Below, in pieces: positions 1 through 6,474 of a stretch of DNA of 9,011 nucleotides. How positions within the stretch are numbered: the stretch's first letter is position 1; every line of letters begins with the position of its first letter. Under the pieces are notes generated by a model. It was not told the origin of the DNA, searched no databases, and worked only from the letters and a program-made list of their open reading frames with translations. The stretch spans positions 1 to 9,011 of the forward strand of contig NZ_DATJPM010000003.1 of the NCBI RefSeq assembly GCF_035506375.1. The letters run 5' to 3'. Both the position numbers and the translations under genes were made by a program. This DNA is from Methanocella sp. GTDB lineage: Archaea; Halobacteriota; Methanocellia; Methanocellales; Methanocellaceae.

Positions 1-71
1 GGCGAACACGGCGCTTTTTTATGATCGGCACGGCGACACCACGGCGACACGGTTTCCTGATAATATTAATC

Positions 72-139
72 AGCAGGGGTCTCCGAGGGGTAAGCAAGAG
101 CACTCCGCCCGATGTCAGCCCTCTTCAGGATATAAAAGT
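72..139 (+). repeat. 70-bp interspersed element, copy A
   Basis: The copy begins with AGCAGGGGTCTCCGAGGGG, continues TAAGCAAGAGCACTCCGC, and ends in GTCAGCCCTCTTCAGGA and TATAAAAGT. GAGGG near 86-90 can pair with CCCTC near 119-123, so the element can form a stem with a long loop. It is directly followed by copy B, making a head-to-tail tandem pair. Confidence 0.8.
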
Positions 140-209
140 AAGCAGGGGGTCTCCGAGGGGTAAGCAAGAGCGCTCCGCGCGGCGTCAGCCCCCTGTAGGA
201 CTTAAAAGT
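140..209 (+). repeat. 70-bp interspersed element, copy B
   Basis: This is the tandem neighbour of copy A and is nearly identical over GGTCTCCGAGGGG, TAAGCAAGAGC and GTCAGCCC. The differences concentrate in the loop (GCTCCGCGCGGC against ACTCCGCCCGAT) and in the 3' tail (CTGTAGGACTTAAAAGT). AGGGG and CCCCT can still pair, so stem potential is kept while the flanks drift. Confidence 0.8.
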
Positions 210-306
210 CCTCCGTGCCCACTGTGCCCTCCGTGGTTAATATTAAACCGTGCCCCCTCCGTGGTGCCTCCGTGACCGCTATGGTGAAGTTTTTAATAAG
301 CAATAT

Positions 307-350
307 TGGGGTCTCCGAGGGGGCATCAGCCCCCTTCAGGAAATAAAAAA
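307..350 (+). repeat. 70-bp element, internally deleted copy C with tight hairpin
   Basis: This third copy keeps GGGGTCTCCGAGGGG and CAGCCCCCTTCAGGA. It lacks the internal segment of about 20 nt (TAAGCAAGAGC and following) present in A and B. The deletion brings the arms together into a perfect 7-bp stem AGGGGGC / GCCCCCT with an ATCA loop at about 319-336. An A-rich tract follows (345-351). No protein or known RNA family is recognised. Confidence 0.75.
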
Positions 351-496
351 ACGCCGTGTTCGCCGTGTCGCCGTGGTGAATAAAAAGCGCTGTGTCTCCG
401 TGGTGCCTCCGTGCGCCCCGTGGTAAGAACCGAAAAGGACTTATTGCTTGGTCGTCATTATCGGATTGTCTATCCAGTCGCCAGAGAGTTTAACAT

Positions 497-1660
497 ATGA
501 CGCCGCAGCCAGGAAAAAGAAGCCTCGCATCCGAGATCATCTTTGTCGGTGCGCTTATCGTTCTCATAATCGTCATCGGAGCCTGTGCCTTTTACATATA
601 TGATTATATTGTGCCCCATTCCACGGTGACTCCTACCGCGAACCCGACGGTGACGGCGACGCCTGTGCCAACACCCCGGCAGACGGCCACGCCCACGCCC
701 ACGGCAACGCCGACCGCTGTCGCCACCCCGACACTTGACCCGGGTTTTTATCAGCAGGATACGAAGATCACGGTCGGCGAATTCGACTACTCCTATCCGG
801 GCATCTGGGACCACTACATCGCTTACGACATGTACGACGGAGCGAAGAACTATACATTTTTATATGACGTGAACACCGGCGACAGGACGCAGATAGCCGA
901 CGGGACGGTATTCTCCTATGGCGACATCAGCAACGGCAAGGTCATGCTGTTCTACCCGACCAATGGCAACCGGATATACCTGTACGACATCAGGACGCGG
1001 GAATCGCTGCTCACGTGCACGGATGATAACAGCATTCGTAATAGCATCACCATGTTCGCCAACAAGCTGGCCTATTACCAGGACGTAGGCCGTTATGATT
1101 CCGAAGGCAAATGGGTACCGAACTACCATATCTACGTCTTCGACATGGTCATGGGCAGCGCTTCGGACGTCATGTCCAACCTGCCAAAGCCCCTGGACAT
1201 CCGGATCTACGGCGACCGGCTCGTCTATACGGTCGTCAGTGGCACGTGCAACGATATCTACCTGCTCGACCTGGGGACGAAAAACCCGGCGCCTCAGAAG
1301 ATCTCAACGAGCCCGGGCCTTAATAACCATGCGCGTATATACGACCATTACATCGTTTACCATTCGGATGCAAGCGGCACGGACCACATATACATATATG
1401 ACATTAACACGGGGAGTACCACTTCGCCGACCCAGACGGGCTCACAGGGGTACGCCGATATCTATGGCAGCACCGTGGTCTACGACGATAACCGCAACGG
1501 CAACTGGGACATTTATGCCTACGACCTGAATACCCAGAACGAGCGCCGGCTTACCAACGAGCCCCACGACCAGCAGGCGCCGGTGATCTATGGCAATCGC
1601 ATCGCCTACATGGATAACCGGAATGGCTACTGGGCCATCTATACCATGACCATATCGTAA
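497..1660 (+). CDS. Membrane-anchored TolB/YVTN-like beta-propeller surface protein
   Basis: This is a predicted envelope protein of 387 residues. A hydrophobic segment (about 14-36, IIFVGALIVLIIVIGACAF) acts as a signal anchor. It is followed by a Pro/Thr/Ala-rich, probably O-glycosylated or extended linker (about 42-82), which puts the C-terminal domain outside the cell. Residues about 95-387 contain six to seven blades, each with a pattern like IYG-R-(I/V)-Y-D...DIY-YD(L/I)NT. The last two full repeats carry DDNRNG and MDNRNG, as in TolB/PD40-type propellers. No catalytic motif is visible, so binding or scaffolding is inferred. The ATG at 497 has only a weak GAGAG-like upstream element. 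The UbiA gene starts 12 nt downstream, suggesting one transcript. The SEI sequence before the membrane segment faintly resembles archaeal type IV pilin N-termini, but a plain signal anchor is more likely. Confidence 0.85.
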   Translation: MTPQPGKRSLASEIIFVGALIVLIIVIGACAFYIYDYIVPHSTVTPTANPTVTATPVPTPRQTATPTPTATPTAVATPTLDPGFYQQDTKITVGEFDYSYPGIWDHYIAYDMYDGAKNYTFLYDVNTGDRTQIADGTVFSYGDISNGKVMLFYPTNGNRIYLYDIRTRESLLTCTDDNSIRNSITMFANKLAYYQDVGRYDSEGKWVPNYHIYVFDMVMGSASDVMSNLPKPLDIRIYGDRLVYTVVSGTCNDIYLLDLGTKNPAPQKISTSPGLNNHARIYDHYIVYHSDASGTDHIYIYDINTGSTTSPTQTGSQGYADIYGSTVVYDDNRNGNWDIYAYDLNTQNERRLTNEPHDQQAPVIYGNRIAYMDNRNGYWAIYTMTIS

Positions 1661-1672
1661 GGGTCGTTATCC

Positions 1673-2602
1673 ATGAATTTTCAGGCCTGGCTAAAGGAAT
1701 TTCGGGTCTTATTTTTAATTTTTGTGGCGCTGCCCGTCGTCCTCGGCTCGGCGGTCGCCTACGCATATGAGCCCCAGTCGTTCAGCCTGCCCTATTGTGT
1801 TCTGGCAGTCATCGCCATGATGTCCCTGCACGCAGGCACCGTCATCCTGAACGACTATTTTGATTTCCGCAGCGGCACGGACGTATTAAATAAAGAGCGC
1901 ACGCCGTACAGCGGTGGCAGCGGCCTCCTGCCCGAAGGCACCCTGAGTCCGGCGGGGGTGCTCATCGCGGGCCTCCTCAGCTTCGGGCTTAGCGCCCTGC
2001 TCGGCACATTTATCGTCCTCACCCGGAGCCCCATCGTCCTCGTCATCGGTGTTATAGGCGCCGCCATCGGCTTCTTCTATACGGCGCCACCCTTCAAGCT
2101 GGCTTACCGGGGCTTTGGCGAGACGGCGAGGCTCTTCGCTACGCCGCTGATGGTGCTGGGCGCCTTTGTCGTGCAGGTGCCGCCGGCATCGATGGCGGAT
2201 ATGAGCAGCTACGTCGGGCCTCTTACCGTAGTTCTCGTCTCGTCGCTGCCCGTGGCCTTCCTGAACACGGCCGCCTTGTACATCTTCCAGTTCCCGGACT
2301 ACGAGGCGGACTCGGCCGTCGGGAAGACGAACCTGGTCGTGCGCCTGGGCAGAAAGAACGCCGTATATGTCTTTATTCTCTTGAGCGCCCTGGCCTACAT
2401 TGTGCTTTTAGCCGGTATCGTGTCGGGCCTGCTCCCGTTTTTCTCGGCGATCGCCTTCGTGGCCCTGCCGCTGAGCGCTTTCGCATGTAAGGGCTTATTG
2501 GTATATTTCGATTTGCCAAAGAAGCTCGTACCATACATGAAGTCGGCGAGCGACGCATATATTCTGGCGACAATTGCCCTGACGCTGGCATTTTTTATCT
2601 AA
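1673..2602 (+). CDS. UbiA-family (MenA-like) integral membrane prenyltransferase
   Basis: The 309-residue polytopic protein has about eight hydrophobic segments. UbiA enzymes transfer a polyprenyl chain from its diphosphate to an aromatic or other acceptor within the membrane, using Mg2+. The first Asp-rich motif is NDYFDFRSGTD (residues 60-70). The second is DYEAD-AVGKTNLVVRLG (about 209-226). Between them is YTAPPFKLAYRGFGE (136-150), typical of the 1,4-dihydroxy-2-naphthoate (MenA) branch. Length fits the family (about 290-310). The acceptor cannot be read from sequence: quinone-type, archaeal lipid or another isoprenoid product are all possible. It lies 12 nt after the beta-propeller gene, probably co-transcribed. 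Its stop codon overlaps the end of the convergent glycosyltransferase gene by 4 nt. A T6 run at 2591-2596 just before the stop could help termination. Confidence 0.9.
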   Translation: MNFQAWLKEFRVLFLIFVALPVVLGSAVAYAYEPQSFSLPYCVLAVIAMMSLHAGTVILNDYFDFRSGTDVLNKERTPYSGGSGLLPEGTLSPAGVLIAGLLSFGLSALLGTFIVLTRSPIVLVIGVIGAAIGFFYTAPPFKLAYRGFGETARLFATPLMVLGAFVVQVPPASMADMSSYVGPLTVVLVSSLPVAFLNTAALYIFQFPDYEADSAVGKTNLVVRLGRKNAVYVFILLSALAYIVLLAGIVSGLLPFFSAIAFVALPLSAFACKGLLVYFDLPKKLVPYMKSASDAYILATIALTLAFFI

Positions 2603-3318
2603 GGGTGCCGGCCGTTAGATCTCTGGCCCGTGGCCATCACGTACAGGCTCTTGCCCACGTACCGCAACCCGTGGTATATCTGCTTGAGCCGCAGGTAATT
2701 CGTAAACTTTGACTCCCCTAGCCGATTCCGTATTGTCACGGGGACGGTGCCGATGCTCAGCCCTTCTTTCCACGCGTTATAGACCATGTCGTACTCGATC
2801 TCGAAGCCCGTGGCGGCCAGGCCGGGATAGATAGTCTCGACGGCCCTGCGGCTGAACAGCCAGTAGCTGGTCTGTATGTCGGGCAGCTTCATCCCATACG
2901 CAAAAGAGACGATGCCCGAAGTGGAAGAGTTGATGAAAAGCGAGAACCAGCCGAGCCTGTCATGCTGCACCTTCCGGTCCCGGGCGCCCAGCACCATATC
3001 GTCGCCGTCGGCCTTTATCTCGGTAAGCATGCGTTCCATCTCGGAGGGCGGATTCGTATAATCGGCATCGATCATGCCCATATAACGGTAATCCCTGCCC
3101 AGGAAATATTCCATGGCCGACCGGACGCCACAGCCCTTGCCCTTGCCGAACTTCTGGGGTAAAAAGCCGTATCCCAGGCTTTCGGCGACCTGCCTGGTCT
3201 TATCGGCCGAGCCGCCGTCCACTACCAGGACGTCCATCCACTTCGGGATCTCGGGGGCGAGGGCTCCCAGTGCTTCTTCCTCGTTCAGCGTGGGGAGTAT
3301 TAGCAGGAATTCGCTCAT
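2599..3318 (-). CDS. GT2 family glycosyltransferase (dolichyl-phosphate mannose synthase-like)
   Basis: This is a 239-residue GT-A fold enzyme of the DPM1/DPG synthase type, which transfers a sugar from a nucleotide sugar, commonly to a polyprenyl phosphate, at the cytoplasmic face of the membrane. Visible motifs: ILPTLNEEE near the N-terminus (7-15), VVDGGSADKT (32-41) for the nucleotide, GKGKGCGVR (58-66), the metal-binding DAD (84-86), GFEIEYDM (171-178), and RNRLGESKF (197-205), matching the R..G.SK end of DPM synthases. No C-terminal membrane domain is present, so it resembles the short soluble form. The ATG at 3318 has no clear Shine-Dalgarno. The gene follows purB by 11 nt, so it is probably translated from a purB transcript. 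The sugar and acceptor are unknown. A role in envelope glycan or N-glycan precursor synthesis is inference. Confidence 0.88.
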   Translation of the reverse strand: MSEFLLILPTLNEEEALGALAPEIPKWMDVLVVDGGSADKTRQVAESLGYGFLPQKFGKGKGCGVRSAMEYFLGRDYRYMGMIDADYTNPPSEMERMLTEIKADGDDMVLGARDRKVQHDRLGWFSLFINSSTSGIVSFAYGMKLPDIQTSYWLFSRRAVETIYPGLAATGFEIEYDMVYNAWKEGLSIGTVPVTIRNRLGESKFTNYLRLKQIYHGLRYVGKSLYVMATGQRSNGRHP

Positions 3319-3329
3319 AGGACGGCTTC

Positions 3330-4673
3330 TTAATGTACGTAGCCTTCTTTCCTTAAAACTTCATCGACCTGCTCCACGGCGGTACCGATGTAATTCTCCG
3401 GATCGGTGACCTCGTCGATCTCGGCGGGCGTTAGTTTTTTCGAGATCTCCGCGTCCTCCAGGAGGGCCTGCCGGAAGGGCATGTTCTGCTCGAACGCCTT
3501 CATGGAGGCACTGCGTACGATCTCGTGTGCTTTCTGGCGGCCGAAGCCCCTGCTGGCTAACGCGATCATGACCGCCTCGCTCATCTGCACGCCCTTCAGG
3601 ACGTTCAGGTTGCGCCTGATGTTCTCCGGATAGAACGTCAGGCCGCTGATCACGTTTGTGGCCTTTCTTAAAATGTGGTCGAGTAAAATTGACGCCTCCG
3701 GGATGATGACCCGCTCGCACGAGGAGTTTGTCAGGTCCCTCTCGTCCCACAGCGCGTTATTTTCCAGTGCCGGCTCCACGTAGGCCCGCACCACGCGGGA
3801 CAGGCCGCACACCTGCTCCGAGTTTATCGGGTTCCTCTTATGGGGCATCGTGGACGAGCCCACCTGTTTTTTACCGAAGCCCTCCGCGAGCTCGCCGATC
3901 TCGCTGCGCTGCATGAGCCGTATTTCCAGGCATATTTTATCCAGCGTGCTGGCGACCAGGGCTAAAAATTCCATGTACTCTGCGTGCCTGTCCCTCTGGA
4001 TGATCTGGGAGGACACGGTAACTGCGGGGATGCCCAGCTCCCGCATCGTCAGCTCTTTTATCCGGATGCCATCCTTCCCGAAGGCCGCCTGCGTACCCAC
4101 CGCGCCGCTCATCTGGCCTATAGCCACGCGGGGCCTCATCTGCCTCAAACGCTCCTGGTGCCGGGCGACCTCCACGGCCCAGATGGCGAACCTCAGCCCA
4201 TAGGTCGTTGGCACCGCAAGCTGGCCGTGAGTCCGTCCCGCGGTCACGAGATGCTTCGTCTCGTCCGCCTTCTGGAGCAGCGCCCTCTTGAGCTTCTCCA
4301 GCTTATCGTCGATAATCTCCATGGCGTCCTTTAACTGTAATGCCAGGCCCGTGTCCAGGATGTCGTTGGACGTGGCGCCGTAGTGGACCCACTTGCCGGC
4401 CTCGCCGCACTGCTCCGCGTAGGCGAGCACCACGGCCATCATGTCGTGGCTGATCTCGTCCTCGATCTGCCTGACCCGCTCCACCTTCACCTTATCCATG
4501 CACGCCGCTATCGTACTGGCGTCCTCCCTGGACACGAGGCCCACCTCGGCCTCCGCCTTCGCCAGCGCCGCCTCCACCATGAGCAGCTTTTTAAGTTTCG
4601 CTTCCTCGGTCCACACGGCCTTCATCTCGGGCGTGCCGTACCTGAACTCGATCGGGTGTATCGCCATCGACAT
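3330..4673 (-). CDS. purB: Adenylosuccinate lyase
   Basis: PurB catalyses two fumarate-releasing steps of purine synthesis: SAICAR to AICAR, and adenylosuccinate to AMP. It is a cytoplasmic homotetramer of the fumarase/aspartase superfamily. The lyase signature GSSTMPHKRNP is at about 273-283 (counting from the TTG at 4676) and contains the mobile-loop catalytic Ser. Other active-site segments are SHDMMAVV (76-83), HYGATSNDI (98-106) and TAGRTHGQ with the catalytic His (145-152). Length (about 447) is normal. Start choice: TTG at 4676 abuts ATG at 4673, and a further ATG lies at 4667, giving MAIHPIEFRYG, where many archaeal homologues begin. I take 4673, but 4667 is equally tenable. A TATA-like TTTTTTAAA lies at 4725-4733. 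The GT2 gene follows by 11 nt. Confidence 0.96.
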   Translation of the reverse strand: MSMAIHPIEFRYGTPEMKAVWTEEAKLKKLLMVEAALAKAEAEVGLVSREDASTIAACMDKVKVERVRQIEDEISHDMMAVVLAYAEQCGEAGKWVHYGATSNDILDTGLALQLKDAMEIIDDKLEKLKRALLQKADETKHLVTAGRTHGQLAVPTTYGLRFAIWAVEVARHQERLRQMRPRVAIGQMSGAVGTQAAFGKDGIRIKELTMRELGIPAVTVSSQIIQRDRHAEYMEFLALVASTLDKICLEIRLMQRSEIGELAEGFGKKQVGSSTMPHKRNPINSEQVCGLSRVVRAYVEPALENNALWDERDLTNSSCERVIIPEASILLDHILRKATNVISGLTFYPENIRRNLNVLKGVQMSEAVMIALASRGFGRQKAHEIVRSASMKAFEQNMPFRQALLEDAEISKKLTPAEIDEVTDPENYIGTAVEQVDEVLRKEGYVH

Positions 4674-4724
4674 CAATCCATTAATCGTATACGAATTAGC
4701 CTTGAAATACCTATAGGTGTCGCC

Positions 4725-4734
4725 TTTAAAAAAG
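4725..4734 (-). promoter_or_regulatory. TATA-like element upstream of purB, also possible GDPD terminator
   Basis: The minus strand reads CTTTTTTAAAGG. A TATA box here would start transcription near 4700, giving a leader of about 28 nt before the purB ATG. The same T6 run lies about 10 nt past the stop of the upstream phosphodiesterase gene and could also act as an archaeal oligo-T terminator. The two roles cannot be separated by eye. Confidence 0.4.
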
Positions 4735-4742
4735 TATCCCTT

Positions 4743-5456
4743 TCAGGTACTGACGGGCACCTGCCGGAACTCGACGAGCCTCTCCGGGTAATTGCTGCAT
4801 AAATAATACGGGTCCATGGACGCGTACTTATCGATCTCGTCAGGCGTGTCGGCGTTCCATATGCCGACCCTCAGGCCCTGGCGGCGTATCTGGCCGACGA
4901 ACGCCGGCGTCACGATCTTCTTGCTCAGCATGACGGCGTCCGCCTTCACGTCCCGAAGCAGCGTGTCGAGGCACTCCTGCGGGTCCTCGGGCATCTTATC
5001 CATGATGGCGGCGGTCGCGATAGCGGAGTCCATGTCCTTCACTTTTTTAATGGAGTCGTAGATAAACGACGAGACCATGCACTGGCCGGCGATGTCATTC
5101 CGGCGGATAGCGGCCACGACATCTTCTTCGATGCCCGGCTCCTTGATCTCCATGTCCATCTTCACATAATTTTTCATGAGGCCGATGGCCTGCATGAGCG
5201 AGGGGATCTCCTGGCCATTTCCGGCATCGAGGCCGTGGAGCTCCCTGAAAGTCATGTCCCGGACCTTGCCCTTGCCATCCGTCGTCCGGTCTACCGCATC
5301 GTCGTGTATGACGACCAGCACGCCGTCTTTCGTCTCCCGCAGGTCGAACTCTATCCAGTCCACGCCGATGTCCATGGCGCGCTTGAACGATAACAGCGTG
5401 TTCTCCGGCGCCTGCCGTGGCGCTCCCCGGTGGCCGACGATCTGGAATTTATACAT
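4743..5456 (-). CDS. Glycerophosphodiester phosphodiesterase (GDPD family)
   Basis: This 237-residue TIM-barrel enzyme of the GDPD/UgpQ type hydrolyses glycerophosphodiesters to glycerol 3-phosphate (in archaea possibly glycerol 1-phosphate) and an alcohol, for lipid head-group turnover. Family residues are all present: VGHRG with catalytic His9, ENT at 18-20, metal ligands E36 and D38 in IEFDLRET, and the second catalytic His in VIHDD (H51-D52), followed by DRTTDGKG and E103-K105 (MEIKEP). There is no signal peptide, so it is cytoplasmic. Length is typical of the small bacterial/archaeal form. No Shine-Dalgarno precedes the ATG at 5456. A TATA-like TATTTTAAG at 5481-5489 would give a nearly leaderless mRNA. 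The exact archaeal substrate is not shown by sequence. Confidence 0.94.
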   Translation of the reverse strand: MYKFQIVGHRGAPRQAPENTLLSFKRAMDIGVDWIEFDLRETKDGVLVVIHDDAVDRTTDGKGKVRDMTFRELHGLDAGNGQEIPSLMQAIGLMKNYVKMDMEIKEPGIEEDVVAAIRRNDIAGQCMVSSFIYDSIKKVKDMDSAIATAAIMDKMPEDPQECLDTLLRDVKADAVMLSKKIVTPAFVGQIRRQGLRVGIWNADTPDEIDKYASMDPYYLCSNYPERLVEFRQVPVST

Positions 5457-5480
5457 TTCTATTAAAAATAGGATGGCGTA

Positions 5481-5489
5481 CTTAAAATA
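5481..5489 (-). promoter_or_regulatory. Proximal TATA-like box for the GDPD gene
   Basis: The minus strand reads TATTTTAAG about 29 nt before the ATG. Initiation about 25 nt downstream would fall within a few bases of the start codon, consistent with a leaderless mRNA and the lack of a Shine-Dalgarno. It competes with the stronger-looking box at 5548-5556. Confidence 0.35.
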
Positions 5490-5547
5490 CTTTACAAAGA
5501 TAGAAGCATGTACTAATTTTTCCTATATGCGATTGGGGAACGATCAA

Positions 5548-5556
5548 TTATATAAA
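5548..5556 (-). promoter_or_regulatory. Consensus-like archaeal TATA box (TTTATATAA)
   Basis: The minus strand reads TTTATATAA, a near-ideal archaeal box. Initiation near 5525 would give the GDPD transcript a leader of about 70 nt. It is preceded on the minus strand by an inverted repeat CCGT-(T/A-rich)-ACGG at 5558-5570. The box is nearly palindromic, but no plus-strand gene follows it. Confidence 0.55.
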
Positions 5557-5570
5557 CCCGTTTTTTACGG

Positions 5571-5590
5571 CAAAAATTAATAAAAAAGAT
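5571..5590 (-). terminator. T-rich terminator of the upper coiled-coil gene
   Basis: About 15 nt past the TAG stop at 5605-5607, the minus strand runs ATCTTTTTTATTAATTTTTG. Two T runs (T6 and T5) of this kind are the usual intrinsic termination signal in euryarchaea. No stable stem precedes it. Confidence 0.6.
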
Positions 5591-5604
5591 GGATGGTAGA
5601 ACCT

Positions 5605-6234
5605 CTAGGCGAGGTTCGCCCACACGCTCTGGACTCTCGACGTGTTGTCCAGCGTAAAGTCCACGGAGCTGCTTCCGAGCGTCGGTATGGACGCGATGGT
5701 CTTGACCAGCTCGCCCGTGGAGTTGTCAGCCATCGACTGGATCGTGAGCTTGACGACCACGTTGCTGACGTCCGTCTTGCATACGTTATAGACGTTCACC
5801 TTCACGTCCAGCGTCGTGGTATTATTATTCGTAGTGTTGGACATTATGTTGTAATTGTACGCGACTGCCGGGTCGTTCTCCAGGAACTCGCCGAGCTTAA
5901 CGGTCGTCGTCTCGCTCTGGTTCTTCAGTGATGCGTAGTCCGCCGAGGTGTTCTTATAGTCCGCGTTCAATATGTCGTAGCGCTGGCTCAGGTCGGCGTT
6001 ATTGGCGACGAGGGCCGTATACCTGCCCGACAGGTCATTATACGATTCGTTCAGGGCCGTGTACGCCTGCCTGGCGGATGCCGCGTCGTTGCTGGCGCCC
6101 TTTTCGTTGTTATAAAGCATGAACACGCCGGCGCAGAGAATGAGCACGACTACGACTAGAACAATGACGACGATAGTCGACAGTGAACCCGCAGGTTTAA
6201 AGCCGCCACTACTAAGTGACTTTCCATTACTCAA
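5605..6234 (-). CDS. Signal-anchored Tyr/Leu heptad coiled-coil protein with C-terminal beta domain (paralogue 1)
   Basis: The protein has 209 residues; I do not recognise a named family. A Ser/Gly-rich cytoplasmic N-terminus is followed by one membrane helix (about 19-41). Residues 58-106 form seven unbroken heptads such as YTALNES, YNDLSGR and YDILNAD. Tyr occupies the first position at 58, 65, 72, 86, 93 and 100, and Leu the fourth at 61, 68, 75, 82, 89 and 103. A beta-rich domain of about 95 residues follows, ending in VQSVWANLA. It carries several N-X-S/T sequons (N133, N138, N171, N197), consistent with an exported, possibly N-glycosylated domain. The start is TTG at 6234, with GGGGATGG just upstream and TATA-like TTTTATATG at 6275-6283. 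It shares its full architecture and the YNV and VW motifs with the neighbour at 6475-7086. Function is unknown. Confidence 0.85.
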   Translation of the reverse strand: MSNGKSLSSGGFKPAGSLSTIVVIVLVVVVLILCAGVFMLYNNEKGASNDAASARQAYTALNESYNDLSGRYTALVANNADLSQRYDILNADYKNTSADYASLKNQSETTTVKLGEFLENDPAVAYNYNIMSNTTNNNTTTLDVKVNVYNVCKTDVSNVVVKLTIQSMADNSTGELVKTIASIPTLGSSSVDFTLDNTSRVQSVWANLA

Positions 6235-6274
6235 ACAACCATCCCCATTTAGTACATGATTATTATCGGCGTAT

Positions 6275-6283
6275 CATATAAAA
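6275..6283 (-). promoter_or_regulatory. TATA box for paralogue 1
   Basis: The minus strand reads TTTTATATG. Its centre is about 45 nt from the TTG start, predicting initiation near 6250-6254 and a leader of about 16-20 nt that includes the purine-rich GGGGATGG. This suggests paralogue 1 has its own promoter although it lies downstream of paralogue 2 on the same strand. Confidence 0.5.
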
Positions 6284-6301
6284 GGTTAGTGCTTATCCGT
6301 C

Positions 6302-6397
6302 TTACGTTTCATACCAGACGGAGTTCAGCCGGGCGGACGCCGGATATTCCCATTTCACATGCAATAAAACATACAGTATGCTACCTTTACCGGCCAT
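6302..6397 (-). CDS. Candidate 31-residue small protein with good Shine-Dalgarno
   Basis: An ATG at 6397 opens a 31-codon frame ending in TAA. It begins MAGKGSILYVLLHVKWEY and continues into a Pro/Ala/Ser/Arg stretch ending VWYET. A GGAGG (plus-strand CCTCC, 6405-6409) sits exactly 7 nt upstream, a better Shine-Dalgarno than most genes here show. A TATA-like CTATATTTAAGC lies at 6441-6452, placing initiation near 6420 and a leader of about 20 nt. The first half is mildly hydrophobic but too short for a confident membrane helix. It lies between the two paralogues on the same strand. Codon use (TTA, TTG, GTT) is less GC-rich than the neighbours, so it may be a chance frame. No homologue is recognised. 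Confidence 0.35.
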   Translation of the reverse strand: MAGKGSILYVLLHVKWEYPASARLNSVWYET

Positions 6398-6440
6398 CAC
6401 CGGGCCTCCAAATGCCCCTAAATATCGTTGTCTGGCGGTC

Positions 6441-6452
6441 GCTTAAATATAG
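6441..6452 (-). promoter_or_regulatory. TATA-like box upstream of the small ORF
   Basis: The minus strand reads CTATATTTAAGC, about 22 nt past the stop of paralogue 2 and about 50 nt before the small ORF's ATG. The spacing suits an archaeal promoter with a short leader carrying the GGAGG. AT-rich spacer sequence could produce it by chance. Confidence 0.35.
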
Positions 6453-6474
6453 TTTATCTCACTATCGATGAACT

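Larger units (their letters stand above)
1..364. repeat. 13-bp inverted repeat bounding the left block (1-13 / 352-364)
   Basis: GGCGAACACGGCG at 1-13 is the exact reverse complement of CGCCGTGTTCGCC at 352-364. The match nearly continues inward as CTTTTTT (14-20) against AAAAAAA (345-351). The arms contain the CACGG/CCGTG unit, so this may simply be two members of the short repeat family in opposite orientation rather than termini of a mobile element. No transposase and no target-site duplication can be seen, because the left flank is outside the window. Confidence 0.55.
1..425. repeat. Gene-free block of short CCGTG/CACGG-unit repeats
   Basis: This block holds no convincing gene. CACGG cores occur at 7-11, 29-33, 40-44 and 48-52. 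The complementary CCGTG cores occur at 213, 231, 248, 259, 270, 354, 363, 371, 398, 408 and 418, with CTGTG variants at 222 and 390. Neighbouring cores are mostly spaced 8-11 nt, giving a degenerate roughly nonameric array such as CGCCGTGTT, CGCCGTGTC, GCCGTGGTG. Orientation flips between the left edge and the rest. The array encloses three copies of a longer element, described separately. Similar ACCACGAAG/CACGGAG nonamer strings are familiar from spacers in many archaeal and bacterial genomes, but I know of no established function. The block may extend left of the window. Confidence 0.8.

Noticed and set aside
21..275. Open frame of 84 codons through the left repeat block
   Set aside because: It runs through the tandem 70-bp repeats and CCGTG array, is Arg/Pro/Ser-rich, has no Shine-Dalgarno, and shows no protein-like pattern.
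1..364. Insertion sequence or MITE
   Set aside because: The 13-bp inverted repeat is tempting, but no transposase or target duplication is seen, and the arms are themselves members of the dispersed CCGTG unit family.
470..814. Minus-strand frame opposite the propeller gene's N-terminus
   Set aside because: It is a shadow of the Pro/Thr linker coding region: Arg/Gly-rich with no start signals.
6256..6471. Plus-strand 71-codon frame between the paralogues
   Set aside because: It has no Shine-Dalgarno or TATA box on that strand, is basic with no recognisable pattern, and covers the minus-strand promoter of paralogue 1.
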